From an uncultured Clostridia bacterium (lineage in GTDB: Bacteria > Bacillota > Clostridia > Christensenellales > Borkfalkiaceae), in NCBI GenBank assembly GCA_947175325.1, contig CAMWME010000013.1, positions 1 through 40,667 of the forward strand: a stretch of DNA of 40,667 nt. The letters run 5' to 3'. Of this stretch, positions 1 to 7,605 are shown one piece after another. The notes under the pieces were generated by a model. That model was not told where the DNA came from and ran no database searches. It worked only from the letters and a program-made list of their open reading frames with translations. The position numbers and the translations under genes were made by a program. The first letter of the stretch is position 1, and the number at the start of each line of letters is the position of its first letter.

Positions 1-1397
1 TCGTATGCCGTTGTGCAAAAATCTGTTTTCTCCGCCGAAGAAATTTCCGCTGATAGACCCAAAACGGAAGTCGCGCAGACCGACGCGTCAAACGGATTAA
101 GCCCGCGCGCAAGTGTGCCGCATAAAAATCCCGAAAGAATATCGCCGCTACCTCCCTTGGAAAGAGCGGTACTTCCACGCACGTTAAGGGCAACCTTTTC
201 TCCGTCCGTTATAACGGTAGTCGCAGACTTCAAGACGAGGGTTATGCCGTACTCCTTCGCAAAAGACTTGGCATGCGATACGGGGTTATTCGTGATTTCT
301 TCAACGCTTAGCTTGGTAAGGCGGGAAAACTCCTTCAAGTGAGGTGTCAAAACCACTGTGCACTTTTTATCTTTTAGAATTTCGACACCGTACTTTGAAA
401 GAGCGTTCAAGCCGTCCGCATCAATGAGAATGGTTCCCGAATATTCCTTTAAAAGGAATTTTATAGTATCGTACAGCTCGGGCGTCGCACCACACCCCAT
501 GCCAACGGCAATGGCGTTTGCGTTAAGGTCGACCTCCTCCGAATAAATCGCTTGCGGGTATTTTGCGGCAAGGGCAAGTTTTACTTCTTCCGCCGTAGTC
601 AGTTTGACAATGCCGCAACCCGACGTCAACGCCGACTGCAAACTTAGTGCCGCCGCGCCTATATATTTTTTTGAACCCGCTATTAAATTTGCCGTGCCGT
701 AAGTTCCTTTATGGGAATTGCGTTTGCGCGTTTTGAAAAATTCAGCCAAATCTGCTTCGGCGTAAATTAACGCACAACCGTCTAAAATATTTTGCGGCAC
801 GGAGATGCCTATATTTTTTTTAACAACTTCACCACAGAGGTCAAGACCGTCGTTTAAAAAATGACCGAGCTTGTATTTAGCAATCGCAACGGTTTTATTT
901 GCTTGAACGGAAATTCCCATAGCTTTGCCGCTATCGCCGGAAAGTCCGCTGGGAATATCCGCAGAAATCACGAATGCGCCGTAAGAATTTATTTCCTCTA
1001 TAAGCGAATAAATTTCACCCGTAACATTTCTGTCTAAACCGGTACCGAAAATGCAATCAACTACGATTGCCCCCCACATATGCCTCAAATAACGACCTTT
1101 ATAGGCAAGTTTTTCTCTTTGGCAGCCGGCTGATAATTTGCCCTCCGAAGCGTAAACCGCAACGTTAAAACCGCGCTTTCTTAACACCTCTGCACACACG
1201 TAACCGTCGCCGCCGTTATTGCCGGTGCCGCAAACGACCAAAATTTCGTCGGTTTTTAAAACTTTTGCGATATTTTCGACCTCGTCGGCTATTGCAACGC
1301 CAGCAGCGTGCATCAATTCAGCGGAAGATGCACCCTTTTCTTCTATTGTAAAAGCATCCGCAAGGCGCATTTGCGCGTTTGTTAACACCCTTTCCAT
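1..1397 (-). CDS. nnr: Bifunctional NAD(P)HX epimerase / ADP-dependent NAD(P)HX dehydratase (3' end cut by window edge)
   Basis: This enzyme repairs hydrated NADH and NADPH in the cytosol: the N-terminal YjeF half epimerises NAD(P)HX and the C-terminal ribokinase-like half dehydrates it using ADP or ATP. About 465 residues are visible and the frame is open at base 1. The N-half carries the GTGNNGGDGYVCA nucleotide loop and SADIPSGLSGD. The C-half carries HKGTYGTANLIAGS, IDADGLNAL, a PHLKEF version of the usual PHPGE motif, and GGSGDILSGF near the cut end. The ATG overlaps the birA stop as TAATG, so the two are translationally coupled. Only the last roughly 20-40 residues should be missing. 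Family assignment is firm. The dehydratase cofactor (ADP or ATP) is inferred from bacterial relatives. Confidence 0.93.
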   Translation of the reverse strand, partial: MERVLTNAQMRLADAFTIEEKGASSAELMHAAGVAIADEVENIAKVLKTDEILVVCGTGNNGGDGYVCAEVLRKRGFNVAVYASEGKLSAGCQREKLAYKGRYLRHMWGAIVVDCIFGTGLDRNVTGEIYSLIEEINSYGAFVISADIPSGLSGDSGKAMGISVQANKTVAIAKYKLGHFLNDGLDLCGEVVKKNIGISVPQNILDGCALIYAEADLAEFFKTRKRNSHKGTYGTANLIAGSKKYIGAAALSLQSALTSGCGIVKLTTAEEVKLALAAKYPQAIYSEEVDLNANAIAVGMGCGATPELYDTIKFLLKEYSGTILIDADGLNALSKYGVEILKDKKCTVVLTPHLKEFSRLTKLSVEEITNNPVSHAKSFAKEYGITLVLKSATTVITDGEKVALNVRGSTALSKGGSGDILSGFLCGTLARGLNPFDASVCATSVLGLSAEISSAEKTDFCTTAY

Positions 1398-2077
1398 TAC
1401 AGTCTTAAAGATACCTCCGCAGAGCTTATTTCAAGCATATTCCCGCACCAATCGACTAAAAGTCTACCGTTTTCAGTTATATTAATAGCAGTTACAACCC
1501 GCTCTTCCCCTTCGGTTTTTAAAGTTACGGACTGACCGAACCAATTAATATACCGCTTATAATCTTCAATTGAAAAGTCGCAGTTAAGGTATGAAACGAA
1601 CGTGGTTTTTACTTCTTGCAGATTCAAACTTTTGCCCAATACTTTTTTCATTGATGTGGCGATATGTTTGATTTCGGAAGAAATTTCATTGTTTACGTTG
1701 ATACCTATTCCTACTATCGACCTAATAATTTTACCGTTTGAAAAGGTGTTTTCTATAAGTGTACCGCAGATTTTTTTGCCTTCTACGAGAACGTCGTTAG
1801 CCCAGCGTATAACGGGTGAAATGCCAAAATTTTCAAGCGTTTTGCATACCGCAACGCAACCGTTCACCATAATTTTAAAAGCATTTTCGGCTGATAAATT
1901 ATCGTAATGTCGCATAACCGAAACGTATAAGCCGCCGTTAAGAGAGATAAAACTTCTGCCCTTAGTGCCCTTACCCGCCGTCTGGTGCTTAGCAAAAACG
2001 CATAAATCTTCACCGCTGTCGATGGTTTTACAGTACTCGTTTGTTGAGCCGACTTCGTCAAGTTCAATAATCTTCAT
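1397..2077 (-). CDS. birA: Biotin--[acetyl-CoA-carboxylase] ligase, monofunctional
   Basis: It activates biotin with ATP and attaches it to the biotin carboxyl carrier domain of carboxylases. The 226-residue protein has the biotin/adenylate loop GKGTKGRSF (family GRGRRGRxW), RWANDVLVEGKKICGTLIE (family KWPNDxL..KKxxGIL), VGIGINVN, and a short C-terminal BPL_C domain ending EVSLRL. There is no N-terminal winged helix, so this is a ligase only and not the repressor form. The ATG at 2077 lies inside the last codons of recX (14-base overlap), and the stop overlaps the nnr start. The three genes form one operon. No biotin biosynthesis gene is visible in the window. Confidence 0.93.
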   Translation of the reverse strand: MKIIELDEVGSTNEYCKTIDSGEDLCVFAKHQTAGKGTKGRSFISLNGGLYVSVMRHYDNLSAENAFKIMVNGCVAVCKTLENFGISPVIRWANDVLVEGKKICGTLIENTFSNGKIIRSIVGIGINVNNEISSEIKHIATSMKKVLGKSLNLQEVKTTFVSYLNCDFSIEDYKRYINWFGQSVTLKTEGEERVVTAINITENGRLLVDWCGNMLEISSAEVSLRL

Positions 2078-2681
2078 CGCCGCCCCCTAACTTGGAAAGC
2101 GCGGATTTTGCCGTATCGTAGCCGAATCCTTTAGATATTAAATATTTAAAGCCCTTGTAAAAATTTTCTTTTGAAAACTCCTTCCCGCGCATATATTTTT
2201 CTAAAATTTTCAGTGCCTCGCCGTCGTCCTCTTCCACTTCGTCCAAAACCTCTTCAATGGCACTTCTCTCGGCACCACGCTTAATAAGGTCTGCTTCCAA
2301 AGCGCGTTTGCCTTTACCCTCAACGCTATTTACGTAGGCGCGGCAATAAGCGTAATCGTCAACGAATTTGTAATATTCAAGCCGCTCCAAAACGTATGCT
2401 TGAACTGCCTCCGTATAGCCTTTTTTTGCAAGAAAATCCATCATTTGCTTTTTCGTTTTCATCGTTGCGGAAAGGTGAGTCATAGCCTTGTCGAGGGCTT
2501 GGCTCTTTTCGGTTTCAAGCTGAATTTCGTCAAGCATTGACTTTTCAATCTGCATACCGGCTTTAAGGTGGTATTTTACGGCTACTTCAAGCTTAATTCC
2601 GCAATAAAATCTTCCGTCAACGTACACGTTACAGCGTTTTGCATCCTTTTTTTGAGGTTCGATAGAGGTAATTTCTGCCAT
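2064..2681 (-). CDS. recX: RecX family regulatory protein
   Basis: RecX binds RecA filaments and modulates recombination and strand exchange. The 205-residue protein has the tandem three-helix repeats of the family: a first region around DKAMTHLSATMKTKKQMMDF, the YYKFVDDYAYCRAYV segment, then GKRALEADLIKRGAERSAIEEVL. The N-terminal segment (IEPQKKDAKRCNVYVDGRFY) matches the extension typical of clostridial RecX. It leads the recX-birA-nnr operon. A TTGACA-N17-TAAAAT promoter places the expected transcription start on the A of the ATG, so the message may be leaderless. I see no Shine-Dalgarno sequence upstream of the start. Confidence 0.9.
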   Translation of the reverse strand: MAEITSIEPQKKDAKRCNVYVDGRFYCGIKLEVAVKYHLKAGMQIEKSMLDEIQLETEKSQALDKAMTHLSATMKTKKQMMDFLAKKGYTEAVQAYVLERLEYYKFVDDYAYCRAYVNSVEGKGKRALEADLIKRGAERSAIEEVLDEVEEDDGEALKILEKYMRGKEFSKENFYKGFKYLISKGFGYDTAKSALSKLGGGDEDY

Positions 2682-2687
2682 AAAACT

Positions 2688-2716
2688 ATTTTATCACCCA
2701 CCGCAGTTTTTGTCAA
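2688..2716 (-). promoter_or_regulatory. SigA-type promoter of recX operon (predicted leaderless)
   Basis: On the minus strand there is a -35 TTGACA at 2716-2711, a 17-base spacer and a -10 TAAAAT at 2693-2688. Six bases follow and then the recX ATG at 2681, so +1 would coincide with the start codon. The -35 faces the -35 of the divergent promoter across 9 bases. Confidence 0.75.
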
Positions 2717-2727
2717 TTACCGCAGTT
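2700..2727. repeat. 9-bp direct repeat ACCGCAGTT spanning the divergent -35 region
   Basis: ACCGCAGTT occurs at 2700-2708 and again at 2719-2727, offset by 19 bases. The second copy runs into the plus-strand -35 box and the first sits in the recX spacer. It could be an operator or UP-type site for both promoters. No regulator is assigned. Confidence 0.5.
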
Positions 2728-2754
2728 GACACACAGCGTTGAGAGAGATATAAT
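2726..2754 (+). promoter_or_regulatory. Consensus SigA promoter of PP-loop/ferredoxin pair (predicted leaderless)
   Basis: TTGACA at 2726-2731, a spacer of exactly 17, TATAAT at 2749-2754, then six bases and the ATG at 2761. This matches the consensus perfectly and puts +1 on the start codon. If the true start lies downstream, a normal leader would exist. Confidence 0.8.
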
Positions 2755-2760
2755 TTTATT

Positions 2761-4149
2761 ATGTACTATCTTCAAAATCGCTGGAAATGCAACGGAAAAA
2801 GCCTTGTTTATTACGGGATACGGTTAGGCGAGAATCTGAACCGAAATACCATAAAACTGACGGGGAAGCAGAAAAAAATTATCTCTACCTTGCCCAAAGA
2901 ATTATCTAAAAACGAACAAGCCGAATTGAAAAAGATTATCGCTTCGGGTGCGGTTTTGCCGCGTGAACCGAAAAAAACGCCCCTAACACTTGCGGAAGCG
3001 CAATTTTGCACACGATGCTGCGCCAACGATTTTATAATTCCGGGGATTGAATTTACCGAGGACGGACTTTGCGCCATATGTGCAAGCGAGCATATTACGA
3101 GGAATTTCAAAAGCGTTGTACCGATTGTAGATAAAATTCCGCACTCGAAAAAGTCGCGCTTTGACGTTGCGGTGTTTTACACGGGCGGAAAGGATTCCAC
3201 TTACCTTTTATACTATCTTGCAAAGGTACTGCACCTTCGCGTGCTGGCGCTTACGTGGATTATTCCTTACGCCTCTGAAAGTGCGTTAAAAAGCATAGAA
3301 AACGCACAAAAAACGTTTGAAAACGTAGAATTTTTAACCCGTTACGTCAATAAAGAAGATTTGAGGAAAATTTACGCTAAGCTTTACGGGCTAAACGAAA
3401 ACACTTGTGCTTGCCCCTCGCTTGCATACGTGCTGTTTTACCCGACCTTGGTAGCGGAAAAAGTGCCCTACTTTATTGCGGGGAACGAACCGGCACAGAT
3501 GACGGGGCTGTTTTATAATAATATGGCGCCGAAAATTGCATATAAATTCGCTGACAACAAATTTCTTAATTTTGCCGTCAATCTGGGTAGAGTTTTAACT
3601 TTTCACCCACCCTTACGGCGAGGACAATTTCATACTCTTACAACTGTAAAACAGCTTGCGTTCGGCACGAAAAAGATTGTAAAACTTTTCGGATATAAAA
3701 ACGAATTGGTGGAAAACGTTACTTTGGCAATCCACGAAGTACCGAAAACGTTAAAACCGCTTAAAAACAGCGTAAGAAAATCCTCTTGGACGGGAAATAT
3801 TCCCGCCTTCGTTCAGATTGACTTCGATGAGATAAGCGGAGGCAAATACGATTGGACTAAAATCAAAAAACTTATAATAGAAGAATGCGGTTGGGTTGCG
3901 CCGGAGGATATGGGTAAGGGCTTACATACAAGCTGTAAAATTGAAAAATGCAAGGAATTTTCGCAATTTTCAAGGTTCTACCATATGAAAAGCACTATGA
4001 TACCGTTTAGCGCCATTGAAATTGCTTTAGCAAGCCGTGATAAAAATATTACACGCGAACAAGCGATTTACGAAATTGAGAATACGCTTGGTTTTTCACT
4101 TGAAGAAGTGCCCGAATGCAAAATTATGAAGGAATTTTTGAAGAAATGA
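2761..4149 (+). CDS. PP-loop ATPase with Cys-rich N-terminus, WbpG/N-acetyl-sugar-amidotransferase-like
   Basis: The 462-residue cytosolic protein has an ATP-pyrophosphatase PP-loop TGGKDS at residues 141-146. Enzymes with this loop adenylate a substrate for amidation or thiolation. Before the loop are CTRCC (83-87) and CAIC (104-107), spaced like the zinc or Fe-S knuckle of WbpG/PseA-type sugar amidotransferases (CxRC...GVCxxC). FIAGNEPAQ after the loop resembles that family's GENPQ region. Further cysteines (CAC near 218 and a C-x4-C late in the protein) would fit a metal cluster. The first 80 residues are not recognised. No Shine-Dalgarno precedes the ATG (see promoter). The stop overlaps the next start as ATGA, so it probably works with the flavodoxin/ferredoxin protein. 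No sugar-biosynthesis genes are nearby, so tRNA or metabolite thiolation is an alternative. The substrate is unknown. Confidence 0.8.
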   Translation: MYYLQNRWKCNGKSLVYYGIRLGENLNRNTIKLTGKQKKIISTLPKELSKNEQAELKKIIASGAVLPREPKKTPLTLAEAQFCTRCCANDFIIPGIEFTEDGLCAICASEHITRNFKSVVPIVDKIPHSKKSRFDVAVFYTGGKDSTYLLYYLAKVLHLRVLALTWIIPYASESALKSIENAQKTFENVEFLTRYVNKEDLRKIYAKLYGLNENTCACPSLAYVLFYPTLVAEKVPYFIAGNEPAQMTGLFYNNMAPKIAYKFADNKFLNFAVNLGRVLTFHPPLRRGQFHTLTTVKQLAFGTKKIVKLFGYKNELVENVTLAIHEVPKTLKPLKNSVRKSSWTGNIPAFVQIDFDEISGGKYDWTKIKKLIIEECGWVAPEDMGKGLHTSCKIEKCKEFSQFSRFYHMKSTMIPFSAIEIALASRDKNITREQAIYEIENTLGFSLEEVPECKIMKEFLKK

Positions 4150-4820
4150 ACGCAGTAATTTACTTTTCATGTTCGGGGCAAAGCAAAGCCGTTGCCGAGG
4201 ATTTGGCGAAAAGGCTCGGCTATGATTTATACGAAACCGGCAACGCGGAAGGGATGATATTTGAAAGCGTTGCAATCGTATTCCCGATACACTGCCAAAG
4301 CTACCCTACGCCTATGAAAAGCTTTTTTAAAGCGCTTAACGCGAAGCACGTAACGCTTATTGCAACCTATGGCAGAGAGCACTGTGGAAACGCATTGTAC
4401 GAAGCTGCTAAACTTATTAAAGGCGACGTTATTGCGGGAGCTTATCTGCCGGCCAAACATACATACTGCGAAACGGGCGATACAGTATTCGTGCCGGAAG
4501 AAATAATTTGCAAAATGCTTGCGCCTACTCCCATAAAAATTCCAAAACTGAAAAAGACCCCTTTTGCGGGGCTTTTGCCTTCTGCGCGGAGCAGAATGAT
4601 AATTAGCATAAAAAAGACTGAAAATTGCGTTAGTTGCGGCATATGTGGGGGTCTATGTCCTACGGGAGCTATTGAAAACGGCAAAATTTCCACCAAATGT
4701 ATTAGGTGTTTAAAGTGTGTTTCTAACTGTCCGCAAAAGGCGTTGGCGGTTAAAAAAAGCCGAATTTTAAGGCAATATCTAAGGAAACCGAGATTTGAAA
4801 AAACTATAATTTATAAATAA
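4146..4820 (+). CDS. EFR1-type protein: flavodoxin-like domain plus two [4Fe-4S] clusters
   Basis: This 224-residue protein should carry electrons in the cytosol. The N-terminal half has a flavodoxin-like phosphate-binding segment (FSCSGQSKAVAEDLA) and FPIHCQSYPTPM. The C-terminal half has two ferredoxin motifs, C161-x2-C164-x2-C167-x3-C171-P and C185-x2-C188-x2-C191-x3-C195-P. I chose the ATG at 4146, which overlaps the upstream stop (ATGA) and follows AAGGAA, rather than the in-frame ATG at 4116 inside the upstream gene; the flavodoxin fold starts directly with MNAVIYFSCSG. The redox partner is probably the PP-loop protein before it, by tight coupling. The family (EFR1, ferredoxin/flavodoxin fusion) is recognised; the reaction is not known. 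Confidence 0.87.
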   Translation: MNAVIYFSCSGQSKAVAEDLAKRLGYDLYETGNAEGMIFESVAIVFPIHCQSYPTPMKSFFKALNAKHVTLIATYGREHCGNALYEAAKLIKGDVIAGAYLPAKHTYCETGDTVFVPEEIICKMLAPTPIKIPKLKKTPFAGLLPSARSRMIISIKKTENCVSCGICGGLCPTGAIENGKISTKCIRCLKCVSNCPQKALAVKKSRILRQYLRKPRFEKTIIYK

Positions 4821-4849
4821 AAAGCGCAGCTTTAAAAGCTGCGCTTTTT
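4819..4849. terminator. Bidirectional intrinsic terminator
   Basis: AAAAAGCGCAGC (4819-4830) pairs with GCTGCGCTTTTT (4838-4849) around a 7-base loop. It has A-tracts and T-tracts on both sides and lies between the convergent ferredoxin gene and yigZ, so it serves both. Confidence 0.9.
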
Positions 4850-5480
4850 AAATTTTGAACGGGAAGAAATATTCCCTCAATTTTTCCGTTTTAACTTTTC
4901 CGTTCAGTCTGTTTATAAGTGCTGAGATAAAACCGTCTTCCTCCGCCTTTTTTACTGCAACGGTAAAGATAACTTCGTTTAAATAATCGGTTCCTATTAA
5001 GTCTGCGTCAGTTTCATTGAAATAGCGCAGAGCCGTATCGACTGACGCATAGTCAACGGTAATTTTAAGCTCCGAACAAGTTTCGTAAAGCACCTTTTGC
5101 GCCGCGTCGAGGTTTTCTGCCGCACAGCCCGAATACGCGCGAAGAAGCCCGCCCGCACCGAGTTTTATTCCGCCGAAATAACGGGTAACCACCACTGTCA
5201 CTTCTGCAAGGCGTTTGGACTTTATAACTTCCAAAATCGGCATACCAGCCGTGCCTTGAGGCTCGCCGTCATCCGAAAAGCGAAGGAAATTGCTCAGCTT
5301 ATCGCTTATATACGCATAGCAATTATGAGTTGCGTCAGAATATTTTTTTGAAACTTCCGCAATAAATTCTTTTGCTTCTTCCTCGCTTTCAACATGGCGT
5401 GAGGTTGTTATAAACTTAGATTTTTCAATAATTTTTTCCGTCTGCGTTTCGCCCGCAACGGATAGGTATTTTTCAAGCAT
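4848..5480 (-). CDS. yigZ: YigZ/IMPACT family protein
   Basis: The 210-residue protein has the N-terminal UPF0029/Impact fold with SKFITTSRHVESEEEA, DATHNCYAYI, RFSDDGEPQGTAGMPIL and VVVTRYFGGIKLGAGGL, the family signatures. A C-terminal DUF1949-like domain follows. The family is widespread and may act on translation, by analogy with eukaryotic IMPACT; the bacterial biochemical role is unsettled. It lies 36 bases after tyrS on the same strand, and no separate promoter or clear Shine-Dalgarno is visible, so it is probably read from the tyrS transcript. It ends at the shared terminator. Confidence 0.92.
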   Translation of the reverse strand: MLEKYLSVAGETQTEKIIEKSKFITTSRHVESEEEAKEFIAEVSKKYSDATHNCYAYISDKLSNFLRFSDDGEPQGTAGMPILEVIKSKRLAEVTVVVTRYFGGIKLGAGGLLRAYSGCAAENLDAAQKVLYETCSELKITVDYASVDTALRYFNETDADLIGTDYLNEVIFTVAVKKAEEDGFISALINRLNGKVKTEKLREYFFPFKI

Positions 5481-5516
5481 AATTGCGTTATTTAAGGCAT
5501 ATGTGCGGGTCTATCG

Positions 5517-6701
5517 TTATTTTAAGTTGATTTTTACGTGAACTTTTTTACCCTTATGGATAATATCACCGCTCTTTACGGGCGCGTTGATATCGGTTAC
5601 TTTATCGTCGTTTAACGATACACCGCCTTGCTGAATGAGTCTGCGCGCCTCGCCGTTGCTCGTGCAAATACCGGCAGCAACGAGAACGGGAATTATAGTA
5701 GGCGTTTCAACGCTGACGGTCTTTTCGGGAAGTTCACCACCGCCGCCGAACGCCGCCTTTGCCATTGACTGAGCCTTTAAAGCCTTTTCTTCGCCGTGAA
5801 CGAGTTTGGTAAGCTCGTAGGCGAGAACTTCTTTCTTTTGGTTAATGCGACTTGCATCCCACCCTTCCATCTCGCGGATTTGTTCTACGGGAATGAAGGT
5901 GAGCATTTTTATGCACTTCATTACATCGTTATCGTCGACGTTGCGCCAGTACTGATAGAAGTCGTAAGGGCTTGTCTTATTCTCGTCGAGCCAGACTGCG
6001 CCCTTTGCCGTTTTGCCCATCTTCTTGCCTTCGCTGTTCAAAAGAAGGGTTATGGTCATAGCGTACGCATCCTTGCCCGATTTTTTGCGGATAAGCTCCG
6101 TTCCGGCAAGCATATTGCTCCACTGGTCGTCGCCGCCGAACTGCATATTGCAGCCGTACTTTTCGCTGAGGTGCCAGAAGTCGTACGCTTGCATAATCAT
6201 ATAGTTGAATTCAAGGAAGGAAAGCCCCTTCTCCATACGCTGTTTATAGCACTCGGCGCGAAGCATATTGTTTACGGTGAAGCAAGCGCCCACTTCACGC
6301 AGAAGCTCGATATAGTTCAAATCGAGAAGCCAATCCGCGTTGTTTACGATAATGGCTTTATCCTCGCCGAACTCGATAAACCTTTCCATCTGCTTTTTAA
6401 AGCAGTCGCAGTTGTGCTGAATAGTTTCGGGAGTGAGCATAGAGCGCATATCCGTTCTGCCCGTGGGGTCGCCGATATAGCCCGTGCCGCCGCCGAGCAA
6501 AACCACGGGCTTGTTGCCCGCCATTTGCAGCCTTTTCATAAGGCAGAGCGTCATAAAGTGTCCGACGTGAAGGCTGTCAGCCGTAGGGTCGAAACCGATA
6601 TAAAATCTTGCGCCGCCGTTATTTATTAAGTCCTTTATTTCTTCTTCGTCCGTCATCTGAGCAATAAGACCGCGCTCTTTTAATTCTTCGTAAATTTGCA
6701 T
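5517..6701 (-). CDS. tyrS: Tyrosyl-tRNA synthetase
   Basis: This enzyme charges tRNA-Tyr using ATP. It has 394 residues, slightly shorter than typical TyrS (about 400-420). The class I signature appears as HVGH within DPTADSLHVGH, the tyrosine-binding region includes FGGDDQWSNM, and the KMSKS loop is KKMGKT. A C-terminal S4 RNA-binding domain (NGEARRLIQQGGVSLND) completes it. The start at 6701 follows GGAGAATATT. A TTGCAA-N17-TATAAT promoter lies directly upstream. I see no T-box: only 65 bases separate it from sigK, too little for one. Confidence 0.97.
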   Translation of the reverse strand: MQIYEELKERGLIAQMTDEEEIKDLINNGGARFYIGFDPTADSLHVGHFMTLCLMKRLQMAGNKPVVLLGGGTGYIGDPTGRTDMRSMLTPETIQHNCDCFKKQMERFIEFGEDKAIIVNNADWLLDLNYIELLREVGACFTVNNMLRAECYKQRMEKGLSFLEFNYMIMQAYDFWHLSEKYGCNMQFGGDDQWSNMLAGTELIRKKSGKDAYAMTITLLLNSEGKKMGKTAKGAVWLDENKTSPYDFYQYWRNVDDNDVMKCIKMLTFIPVEQIREMEGWDASRINQKKEVLAYELTKLVHGEEKALKAQSMAKAAFGGGGELPEKTVSVETPTIIPVLVAAGICTSNGEARRLIQQGGVSLNDDKVTDINAPVKSGDIIHKGKKVHVKINLK

Positions 6702-6723
6702 AATATTCTCCTAGCTTTTTAAA

Positions 6724-6752
6724 ATTATAGCAAAGCCGAGAAGATTTTGCAA
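6724..6752 (-). promoter_or_regulatory. SigA-type promoter of tyrS
   Basis: Minus-strand TTGCAA at 6752-6747, 17-base spacer, TATAAT at 6729-6724, about 22 bases before the tyrS ATG. It lies just after the sigK stop, so tyrS need not depend on sporulation transcription. Confidence 0.75.
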
Positions 6753-6766
6753 TTATTTACGCTTAA

Positions 6767-7465
6767 TTAATAAAAATCGTCCTTAGTCAAGTGTTCGCGC
6801 GCTTTCTCTATGGCGCGTTTTTCTATCCGCGATATGTACGAGCGGGAAATACCGAGCTTTTGCGCGACCTCACGCTGGGGAAGCGCCGCACCGTCTTCAA
6901 GCCCGTAGCGCATTGAAAGAATGGTAAATTCGCGCTCGGAAAGAAACTTTTTTAAGATAGCAACGAATTTTTCACGCTGAATGTTTTTCTCGACTTGAGC
7001 GAAAACGCTGTCCTCTTTTTCGGACAAAAGGTCAATTAAGGTAAGCTCGTTACCGTCCTTGTCGGTGCCGACGGGGTCGGTTAAGGATACGTTGTTCTTG
7101 TGCTTTTTGCCCGAACGCAGAAGCATTAGAATTTCGTTTTCTATACACCGAGCGGTGTAGGTTGCAAGCTGGGTGCCCTTGCCTTCTTGATAGGTGTTGA
7201 TAGCTTTTATAAGTCCTATCGAGCCGACGGAAAGCAAATCGTCGGTTTCAGCCGCGCCGACGTATTTTTTTACGACGTGGGCAACGAGGCGCATATTGTG
7301 GCGGATTAGTATTTCCCTTGCCTCGTTATCGCCTTGACGGACGAGAGCAAGATACTTTTTCTCGTCTTCGGGGGAAAGCGGTTTGGGGAAAGTACCCTTA
7401 TCTTGCACCATTCCCGTGAAGAAGAAAATTTTATCGAACAAAAGACTTAACAAATCGAAAAACAT
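6767..7465 (-). CDS. sigK: RNA polymerase sporulation sigma factor SigK (pro-form)
   Basis: SigK is the late mother-cell sigma factor of endospore formation. The 232-residue protein matches family SigK end to end: the FPKPLSPEDEKKYLALVRQG entry, region 2 with HNMRLVAHVVKKY, DDLLSVGSIGLIKAINTY and RCIENEILMLLR, a linker with DPVGTDKDGNELTLIDLL, and region 4 ending REVAQKLGISRSYISRIEKR. The first roughly 20 residues are hydrophobic (MFFDLLSLLFDKIFFF), like the membrane-associated pro-sequence removed by SpoIVFB in Bacillus. The gene is continuous, with no skin-element interruption. AAGAGGT precedes the ATG. A SigE/SigK-like promoter lies upstream. Its presence says the lineage makes, or recently made, endospores. 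Confidence 0.93.
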   Translation of the reverse strand: MFFDLLSLLFDKIFFFTGMVQDKGTFPKPLSPEDEKKYLALVRQGDNEAREILIRHNMRLVAHVVKKYVGAAETDDLLSVGSIGLIKAINTYQEGKGTQLATYTARCIENEILMLLRSGKKHKNNVSLTDPVGTDKDGNELTLIDLLSEKEDSVFAQVEKNIQREKFVAILKKFLSEREFTILSMRYGLEDGAALPQREVAQKLGISRSYISRIEKRAIEKAREHLTKDDFY

Positions 7466-7492
7466 ACGCTATACCTCTTAATCTCGGTTTTA

Positions 7493-7523
7493 TAACATAT
7501 GATTTCGACAGTTTGTACTATGT
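7493..7523 (-). promoter_or_regulatory. Candidate SigE/SigK-type promoter of sigK
   Basis: Minus strand CATATGTTA (7501-7493) fits the -10 of mother-cell sigmas (CATAnnnTA), with ACATAGT (7523-7517) about 15 bases upstream, near the SigE -35. The match is by eye and imperfect in the -35. In Bacillus, sigK is known to be read by SigE and SigK. Confidence 0.5.
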
Positions 7524-7565
7524 TTTACTGTTTGTCCCTATTTTTATTAAATTTTAGGCAACGAA

Positions 7566-7594
7566 AAAGCCGCCGCAGTTTCTGCGGCGGCTTT
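7566..7594 (-). terminator. Intrinsic terminator of ABC exporter operon
   Basis: GCCGCCGCAG pairs with CTGCGGCGGC around a 3-base loop, within A/T flanks. Read on the minus strand it ends in a T-run just after the ABC gene stop. Confidence 0.9.
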
Positions 7595-7605
7595 GTTAAT
7601 TTTTA

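Noticed and set aside
5796-6629. A 277-codon plus-strand open frame opposite tyrS
   Set aside because: It lies wholly inside the tyrS coding strand's complement, has no ribosome site, and its sequence has low-complexity, His/Ala-rich character typical of antisense frames.
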